From: DASYUM01 sp036001225
GTDB lineage: Bacteria; Methylomirabilota; Methylomirabilia; Rokubacteriales; DASRDR01
Assembly: GCA_036001225.1 (NCBI GenBank)
Contig: DASYUM010000239.1
Span: 1-7,733 of the forward strand
Length of the DNA stretch: 7,733 nucleotides
Direction: 5' to 3'
Each line of letters begins with the position of its first letter. Positions within the stretch are counted from its first letter, which is position 1. Below are positions 1-4,639 of this stretch, in pieces. Below the pieces are notes generated by a model, which saw only the letters and a list, made by a program, of their open reading frames with translations, had not been told where the DNA came from and made no database searches. The position numbers and the translations under genes were made by a program.

Positions 1-588
1 GAGCGCCTGGCGCTCGTCGAAGAACCCGAGCGCGTAGATCTCCCGGATCCGCCCGGCTCGATCGATGAGGTAGAGCCGGGCCGGGTGGTCGATGGCGCCC
101 CCCGCCGCCGGCCGGCGCCACTCGTCGTAGGCGCTCAGCATCGGCTCGAGGGCGGCGGCCTCGGCCCGGAGAAACTGCCAGCCTCCGAGCTCGGCCCCGA
201 ACCGTCGCGCGTAATCGAGCAGGACGCCGCCGGTATCCCGCTCGGGATCGACGGTGACGGTCAGGAGCCGGACGCTCTCGGCGCCGCGCGGTCCCAGCCG
301 CTTCTGCAATCGGGCCATCCGCGCGGTCAGCAGCGGGCAGGCGTCGGTGCAGCGGGTGTAGATGAAGCTCAGCAGGACGACGCGGCCGCGCAGGTCCGCC
401 AACCGCACCGGCCGGCCCCCGGTGTCGAGCAGGCTGAAGTCGGGCGCCGGCTTGATGACCGGCAGCGGCGGCGCGGCGCTGAGCGTGGTGTCCCGCGCCG
501 GCGCGCCCGGCCGCGCCCCCTGGTGGGCGGCGGCCGGCGCCGCCGCCATTAGGCAGACCGCGAGGACGATCGAGCGGGTCGCCGGCAC
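1..588 (-). CDS. SCO1/SenC/PrrC family copper chaperone, exported (C-terminus cut by window edge)
   Basis: This is a thioredoxin-fold copper-binding protein of the SCO family, which delivers Cu to extracytoplasmic cupro-enzymes such as cytochrome oxidase. The translated frame shows the CxxxC copper motif (Cys80 and Cys84, in RCTDACP), an early PAPDFSLLD strand (47-55), a VTVDPERD segment (111-118) and the distal copper-ligand His168 in DHPARLYLID. I place the start at GTG 588-586: it gives a complete signal peptide (VPATRSIVLAVCLMAAAPAAA, read with Met first, cleavage near residue 21), whereas the first ATG (549-547) would begin inside that peptide and destroy it. The GTG lies one base after the stop of the upstream mtoX-like gene, so translational coupling is likely; no separate strong Shine-Dalgarno is seen. 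The 196 visible residues approach the usual SCO length, so probably only a short tail is missing. Family call is confident; the link to the neighbouring oxidase is inference supported by similar mtoX-SCO pairs known in methylotrophs. Confidence 0.9.
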   Translation of the reverse strand, partial: MPATRSIVLAVCLMAAAPAAAHQGARPGAPARDTTLSAAPPLPVIKPAPDFSLLDTGGRPVRLADLRGRVVLLSFIYTRCTDACPLLTARMARLQKRLGPRGAESVRLLTVTVDPERDTGGVLLDYARRFGAELGGWQFLRAEAAALEPMLSAYDEWRRPAAGGAIDHPARLYLIDRAGRIREIYALGFFDERQAL

Positions 589-589
589 C

Positions 590-1801
590 TCAGTTCAGCA
601 GCATGTCGTGGGCCCGCGCCGTCCCGGTGGGGAGCTTGGTGAAGTCCACGTCGAAGAACGGGTCCATCTTGAGCCGGCCGTCGGGGCTGATGTGGGCGAG
701 CCGAATCCAGAAGTTCCCCGAGTAGTCCATGGTCGAGAGGAGCGAGTTGCTGATGTACATCCGCTTGCCGTCGCCGGAGACGTGCATCATGTTGGGCGAC
801 ACACCCGGCACCACCGTGTCGTGGAGCCGGGGCTTGTCGGGCTTGGAGACGTCCCAGGCCTGGATCTCGCTCCGCATGAAGCAGGAGACGTAGAGGTAGC
901 GGCCGTCGGGGGACTGGCGGAGGTCACCCGGCAAGCACCCCTTGCCCAGATCGGCCACCTTCTTGGTGGTGAAGCTCCCGTCCTTGCCCTGGCTGAAGAA
1001 CCAGATGGAGTCGCCGAGCGCGGAGTTGGTCCAGCCGTGGGCCGCCCCCGGCTTGAGGCTCCAGCGCACCTCCAGCGGGATGGGGTCGGTCGTGAGCGTC
1101 TGCAGGACCTTGCGCTCCTTCAGGTCCCACACCAGCAGCGTGTTGCCGCCGTCCTTCATGTCCCACTGGGCGAGCGGCTTCCGGTAGTTGCGGAGGACGG
1201 TGAAGCTCGAGCTGACCATGCGGTTGATTTCCGGCTTCACCGCCACGTCGTACTGGTAGGGGCCGGCGGCCGGGTTCTTCCACGCCCGGATGAACTGGCC
1301 GTCGTTCGTGAACTCGGCGAAGCCCCCGGGCGGGTTGCCGTCGGCCGAGGAGAGGAACGTGAGGAGCATCCGGCCGGGCAGCGCGTAGTAGGTGTGGGGG
1401 CCGTGGAGGCCCGTCTGCGCAGTGATGTCGTCGATCGTCTTGACGATCCTGGGCTTGGCCGGATCGGTCGCGACATCGATGATGAAGAGCTGCTTGCCGA
1501 ACAGGCTCCCCGCCCAGATCTTGGTCCGGTCGTCGTTGAACCCCATGTGGTGCGGCTCGTTCCCCGCCGAGCCGAGATCCATGGTGCCGAGCAGCCGGCC
1601 GTAGCTCGGCGAGGCGAGGTTCACGTCGATCACGGCCAGGAAGTCGTTGTCCTTGGCGTCGGCGTCCACCGAGAACACGTAGAGGTACTTCTCGGGGCCG
1701 GCCAGGCGCTTGACGTAAGGGGAGAGGCAGGTTTCGGCGAGGACGGCCCCCGCCGTCAGCAGGACGGTGAGCAGACAGGCGAGACGCACCCAGTGCTTCA
1801 T
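590..1801 (-). CDS. mtoX: Exported SBP56 / selenium-binding protein family, probable Cu-dependent methanethiol oxidase
   Basis: 403 residues. Bacterial SBP56 proteins of this kind are periplasmic copper enzymes that oxidise methanethiol to formaldehyde, H2S and H2O2. A Sec signal peptide is visible at 1-22 (KHWVR, then a Leu/Val/Ala core, cleavage at VLA-ET). The mature protein opens with the family signature TCLSPYVKRLAGPEKYLY, then LAVIDVN (55-61), NEPHHMGFN (81-89), GLHGPHTYYALPGR (131-144), LVWDLKERKVLQTL (223-236), DGRYLYVSCF (299-308), DGKRMYIS (344-351) and the C-terminal DVDFTKLPTGTARAHDML (384-401). These match the seven-bladed propeller family, and His84, 85, 133, 136, 340 and 398 are candidate metal ligands (inference). 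The residue aligning with the selenium-binding Cys57 of human SELENBP1 is Gly68, and there is no in-frame UGA, so it is not a selenoprotein. It is shorter than the human protein (472 residues). The start is set by an AAGGGAGGA Shine-Dalgarno six bases upstream. The frame stays open far upstream to 3040, but that is GC-driven. First gene of an operon with SCO. Confidence 0.91.
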   Translation of the reverse strand: MKHWVRLACLLTVLLTAGAVLAETCLSPYVKRLAGPEKYLYVFSVDADAKDNDFLAVIDVNLASPSYGRLLGTMDLGSAGNEPHHMGFNDDRTKIWAGSLFGKQLFIIDVATDPAKPRIVKTIDDITAQTGLHGPHTYYALPGRMLLTFLSSADGNPPGGFAEFTNDGQFIRAWKNPAAGPYQYDVAVKPEINRMVSSSFTVLRNYRKPLAQWDMKDGGNTLLVWDLKERKVLQTLTTDPIPLEVRWSLKPGAAHGWTNSALGDSIWFFSQGKDGSFTTKKVADLGKGCLPGDLRQSPDGRYLYVSCFMRSEIQAWDVSKPDKPRLHDTVVPGVSPNMMHVSGDGKRMYISNSLLSTMDYSGNFWIRLAHISPDGRLKMDPFFDVDFTKLPTGTARAHDMLLN

Positions 1802-1806
1802 CGAAA

Positions 1807-1815
1807 TCCTCCCTT
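1807..1815 (-). promoter_or_regulatory. Shine-Dalgarno of the mtoX-like gene
   Basis: Read on the minus strand this is AAGGGAGGA, ending five bases before the ATG at 1801-1799, a near-ideal anti-16S match. It fixes the start immediately before the signal peptide and rules out the long upstream extension of the same open frame. Confidence 0.85.
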
Positions 1816-1904
1816 CAGCGACGGTCCTCTCCGCCAGAACCAAGCCCCGTCGGGCGATGCGAACAACGATACAACCCCCCGGCGCGGTCCGCCATCCCCC
1901 CTTT

Positions 1905-1924
1905 CCGGGCCGCTCTCGGCCCGG
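1905..1924. promoter_or_regulatory. Perfect inverted repeat in the divergent intergenic region, possible operator
   Basis: Arms CCGGGCCG (1905-1912) and CGGCCCGG (1917-1924) are exact reverse complements around a CTCT loop. The repeat lies about 100 bases upstream of the mtoX-like start and 55 bases upstream of the hydrolase start. It is directly followed by TTGACC (1925-1930), which could be part of a -35 element on the plus strand, though no good -10 follows at 17 bases. It could be an operator for both directions or simply a GC-rich hairpin. The rest of 1802-1978 shows no gene. Confidence 0.35.
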
Positions 1925-1978
1925 TTGACCGGGGGGGCTTCTCAGGCCATCCTCGCCCTGCGGTCGGACGGCGCCGGT

Positions 1979-2767
1979 ATGAACGAACGGATCGGGGAGC
2001 TGTGGCTCGAGCGGCGGGCGCCGGCGGCGCCGCGCTTCCGAGCGCGCCTCCTGCTCGTCCACGGGATGTGGGGCGGGAGCTGGTACTGGACGAACTACCT
2101 CCGTCGCTTTGCCGAGGCGGGCTGGGAGGCTTGGGCGGTGAACCTCCGCGGCCACCACGGCAGCCACCCGAGCGTCGAGGTCGGCGGGGTCGGCGTGCGC
2201 GACTACGTCGCCGACGTCCTCGCCTGCGTGGCCCACATCGGCGACGTCGTCGTCGTCGGCCACAGCCTGGGCGGGCTCGTCGCCCAGCAGGTCGCCGCCG
2301 AGACGCCGCTGCGCGCCGCCGTGTTCCTCGCCAGCGCCGCCCCGCGCGGGATCGTCGTCCTGCGCTGGGCCGTGCTCGCCCGGCTGGTGCGCTACGCGGG
2401 CCCGATCTTCCGCGGTCGCCCGTTTCTCCCGTCCCCGGCCGACGCCGACGCCCTCCTCTTCAACAACCTGGCGGCCGACCTCCGCCGCGACGCCTACGCC
2501 CGCCTCGTTCCCGAATCCGGTCGGGCCGCCCGCGAGCTGGCCCTCGGGCTCGTCGCGGTGGACGCCGCGCGCGTCCGGTGTCCCACCCTGGTGGTGGGCG
2601 GCCGCCTCGACGCCATGACCCCGGCCGCGGTCCAGCGGAGGATCGCCGCCAAGTACGGCGCCGAGTACCGGGAGTGGCCGGGCCACGCCCACATGCCGAT
2701 GCTGGAAGCTGGCTGGGAGGCCGGCGCCGGCGAGCTGCTGGGCTGGCTGGCCAAGGTGGGGGCCTGA
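1979..2767 (+). CDS. Alpha/beta hydrolase fold protein, serine hydrolase
   Basis: 262 residues, the usual length for a single-domain alpha/beta hydrolase. The oxyanion-hole loop is LLLVHGMWGGSW (24-35), the nucleophile elbow is GHSLGG with Ser96, the acid is Asp211 in VVGGRLDAMTP, and the base is probably His238 in GHAHMPMLE (His236 is next to it, but the spacing to MPMLE favours His238). Residues 125-195 form the variable cap. There is no signal peptide or membrane helix, so it should be cytosolic. The triad is complete, so it is presumably an active esterase, lipase-like enzyme or similar; the substrate cannot be told. The ATG at 1979 is chosen because the fold begins soon after it. It has no clear Shine-Dalgarno, and the frame is open far upstream without protein-like content; an in-frame TTG at 1925 is a weak alternative. 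It is divergent from mtoX and separated by 178 bases from the selenoprotein gene. Confidence 0.88.
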   Translation: MNERIGELWLERRAPAAPRFRARLLLVHGMWGGSWYWTNYLRRFAEAGWEAWAVNLRGHHGSHPSVEVGGVGVRDYVADVLACVAHIGDVVVVGHSLGGLVAQQVAAETPLRAAVFLASAAPRGIVVLRWAVLARLVRYAGPIFRGRPFLPSPADADALLFNNLAADLRRDAYARLVPESGRAARELALGLVAVDAARVRCPTLVVGGRLDAMTPAAVQRRIAAKYGAEYREWPGHAHMPMLEAGWEAGAGELLGWLAKVGA

Positions 2768-2776
2768 GGCTATACT
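2748..2776 (+). promoter_or_regulatory. Candidate sigma70-type promoter for the selenoprotein gene
   Basis: TGGCCA (2748-2753; four of six match TTGACA), a 17-base spacer and TATACT (2771-2776; five of six match TATAAT). The -35 lies inside the last codons of the hydrolase gene and the -10 just past its stop. TATACT stands out in this very GC-rich stretch. It would give a leader of about 160 bases before the ATG at 2946. Found by eye only, so tentative. Confidence 0.35.
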
Positions 2777-2852
2777 GGCCGAGCCCAGTGCCCGGGCCGC
2801 TACCTGTCGTCCCGGGCCGTCCTCGGGCCGGCTCTTTCGGGTTCGCGCGCCT

Positions 2853-2884
2853 CGGACGGCGGGGCCCCCGCCCCGCGCCGTCCG
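2853..2884 (+). other. Strong GC-rich hairpin in the leader of the selenoprotein gene
   Basis: Outer arms CGGACGGC (2853-2860) and GCCGTCCG (2877-2884) pair perfectly; inner arms GGGGC (2861-2865) and GCCCC (2870-2874) extend the stem to 13 base pairs with a two-base bulge (2875-2876) and a CCCC loop. No T-run follows, so it is not a typical intrinsic terminator. It may be a leader structure, or a terminator of non-canonical type for the hydrolase transcript. The rest of the 2768-2945 gap holds two copies of CCCGGGCCG (2791-2799 and 2811-2819) and no gene. Confidence 0.4.
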
Positions 2885-2931
2885 GCGGCGCGCATTCCTG
2901 CGTCCTACCGGTGCTCGGGTCTCGCCCCGGT

Positions 2932-2939
2932 GGGGGAGG
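2932..2939 (+). promoter_or_regulatory. Shine-Dalgarno of the UGSC selenoprotein gene
   Basis: GGGGGAGG six bases before the ATG at 2946. It is strong and sets the start of the N-terminal UGSC domain, which supports this being a translated gene and not a decayed 5' end. Confidence 0.75.
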
Positions 2940-2945
2940 CAAGCC

Positions 2946-4616
2946 ATGGCCACCCTGATCGTCCACAACCCGGTCGCCCGTACCGTCGAGCACTCGGTCA
3001 AGCCGGCGGCGCGGCTCCACCAGCTCGACGGCGCCACCATCGGACTCTACTGGAATATGAAGGCCGGTGGCGACGCCGCCCTCGACCGGGTCGAGCAGCG
3101 CCTCGGCGAGCGCTATCCGGGCCTGCGCTTCCGGCGGTACACCGGCTCGGTCGGCTGGCTCATGCGCCACTGCACGACGGAGGACGCCGATCGCATCGCC
3201 GCCGAGGTCCACGCCGTCGTCGGTACCACGAACGACTGAGGCTCCTGCACGTCGTGGGGGACCCACGACATGGTGGAGCTGGAGCGGCGGGGCGTGCCGA
3301 CCGTGATCTTCACCGCCCAGGCCTTCGTCCACGACGCCGAGCGGAGCGCGGCCAGCTTCGGCCTCCCCGGTCTCCCGCTGGCGGTAGTGCCGCTGCCGTT
3401 CACCAACCAGCGCCCGGAGGCCGTCCACCGGATGGTGGACGCTGCCATCGACCAGGTCGTGGCCGGCCTCACCCACGCCGTGGAGGCGCCCGCGACCGAA
3501 GCCGCCCCCGCCCTCGACGAGCGACTCGTCTACGAGGGCGACGATGCGCTGGAGGCCTGGGAGCGGATGAACGCGGAGTTCCTCCGCCGGGGCTGGAGCG
3601 ATGGCTTCCCGCTGATGCCGCCCACGCCCCGCGCCGTCGACGCGATGCTGGCCGGGACGACCCGCGAGCCCGAGGAGGTGGTGGCGACACTCGAGCCCGG
3701 CTTCGGCCTCGCCACGGTCGAGAAGCTCGCCATCAACGCGGTGATGGCCGGTGGCCGGCCCGACGCGTTGCCGCTCCTGATGGCGGCGGTGCGCTGCCTG
3801 GCGGCGCCCAAGATGTACCTCCGCAACAAAGCCATGTCCACGGGACCGCACGCCCCGCTCGTCCTCGTCAACGGTCCCCGGGGCCGGGCCGCCGGCCTCA
3901 ACGCCGGGATGTGCGCCCTCGGCCCCGGGGCGCCGTCGGCCGTCAACACCGCGCTCGGCCGGGCCGTGCGCCTCGTCATGATGAATGTCGGCCACACCTA
4001 CGTGGGCGTCTCCGACATGGACACCATCGGCTCGCCGCTCAAGTACAGCCTGGCCTGCGCCGAGAACGAGGCCGAGAGCCCCTGGGAGCCCTACCACGTG
4101 ACCGTCGGGTATCCGAAGGAGGCCAGCACCGTCACCGTCCAGTTCGTCTACGGGATCTGCGAGCTGCACGACTTCCGGAGCACGACGCCCGAGGGGCTGG
4201 TCGAAGTCTTCGCCACCGCCGCCACCAACGTCGCCCAGGTCGGTACCGGGCTCTGGCTCATCGGCCGGCGCGCCGATCCCCGCTACAAGACCGAGGAGAA
4301 GGAGCACAACACGCTCCTCGTCTGCCCCGAGCACGCCCAGATCTTCGCGCGCGCCGGCTGGGGACGGGCGGAGATTCAGGAGGCGCTCCATCGTCGAGCC
4401 CGCCTGCCGTTCCGGACGCTCATGCTGAACAAGGAGCCCAAGGCCTTCCGGAGGGCCCACCCCGAGCTGGCCTGGCTCGACGACCATCCGGATCTGCCGC
4501 TCCCGATCGTCGAGGAGCCGGGCTGCTTCGACATCGCGGTGGTCGGCGGGGCCGCGGGCCGGGGCGCCTACTTCTACGGCGCCGGCGAGCCGGTCACCAT
4601 GCCGGTCGAAGACTGA
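2946..4616 (+). CDS. UGSC family selenoprotein with in-frame UGA (Sec98), fused to a C-terminal domain of unknown function
   Basis: Read through the TGA at 3237-3239, this is one 556-residue protein. Residues 1-165 resemble the UGSC (seleno)protein domain: MATLIVHNPV at the start, then U98-G-S-C101-T-S-W-G-T-H107-D, then GVPTVIFTAQAF and GLPGLPLAVVPLPF. U98 and Cys101 are spaced like a thioredoxin CxxC pair, suggesting thiol/selenol redox chemistry (inference). From about residue 195 a second domain follows, with WSDGFPLMPPTP (217-228), TVEKLAINAVMAGG (257-270), VNGPRG (308-313), SPWEPYHV (378-385) and several cysteines (284, 323, 371, 405, 460, 527). I recognise it only as an uncharacterised conserved-looking type. 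The ten codons between TGA and the next ATG (3270) all end in G or C and carry the motif, which argues against two genes or a pseudogene. An internal start at ATG 3270, preceded by GGGGGA, is the main alternative. There is no signal peptide. It needs SelA/B/C/D encoded elsewhere. The next gene starts 23 bases downstream. Confidence 0.86.
3237..3239 (+). other. UGA selenocysteine codon (U of the UGSC motif)
   Basis: TGA sits between AAC GAC and GGC TCC TGC, so the product reads N-D-U-G-S-C-T. This exactly reproduces the motif that names the UGSC family, in which Sec or Cys occupies this place. An ordinary reading would stop here after 97 residues. Confidence 0.85.
3241..3279 (+). promoter_or_regulatory. 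Candidate bacterial SECIS element
   Basis: A hairpin directly after the UGA. The upper stem GTCGTGGG (3251-3258) pairs perfectly with CCCACGAC (3262-3269) around a GGA loop. An internal loop follows, and then a lower stem GCTCC (3241-3245) pairs with GGAGC (3275-3279). The apical loop begins with G and lies 19 bases after the UGA. Known bacterial SECIS elements have a small loop with G in the first positions, about 16-37 bases from the UGA. It would recruit SelB with Sec-tRNA. All of it is also coding sequence. The pairing is seen in the sequence; its function is inferred. Confidence 0.75.
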
Positions 4617-4625
4617 CGGCCGCCC

Positions 4626-4630
4626 GGAGG
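4626..4630 (+). promoter_or_regulatory. Shine-Dalgarno of the multi-GAF sensor gene
   Basis: GGAGG nine bases before the ATG at 4640, inside the 23-base gap after the selenoprotein stop. It supports this start and translation from a shared transcript. Confidence 0.65.
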
Positions 4631-4639
4631 TCAGGCGGC

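Noticed and set aside
590..1801. The SBP56 homologue as a second selenoprotein
   Set aside because: It has no in-frame UGA. The family name refers to selenium binding in the mammalian protein, not to encoded Sec.
1925..1953. Plus-strand promoter for the hydrolase built on TTGACC
   Set aside because: The hexamer 17 bases downstream (CATCCT) is a poor -10 match, so only the -35-like element can be noted.
362..1978. Plus-strand upstream extension of the hydrolase frame
   Set aside because: It lies antisense to the mtoX and SCO genes and has low-complexity Arg/Gly/Val/Pro content. High GC removes stop codons by chance.
2853..2884. Classical Rho-independent terminator of the hydrolase gene
   Set aside because: The hairpin is strong but is followed by a GC-rich stretch with no T-run.
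590..3040. 816-codon minus-strand reading extending the mtoX-like protein by about 400 residues at its N-terminus
   Set aside because: The extension is antisense to the hydrolase gene, and a clear Shine-Dalgarno plus signal peptide set the start at 1801.
2946..3239. A complete stand-alone 97-residue gene followed by a separate 448-residue gene at 3270-4616
   Set aside because: The TGA falls exactly on the U of a UGSC motif, the ten codons after it continue with coding-type base use, and a SECIS-like hairpin follows. One read-through protein explains all of this.
2946..4616. Pseudogene caused by a nonsense mutation
   Set aside because: There is no other disruption in 557 codons, the Shine-Dalgarno is strong and the Sec context is correct.
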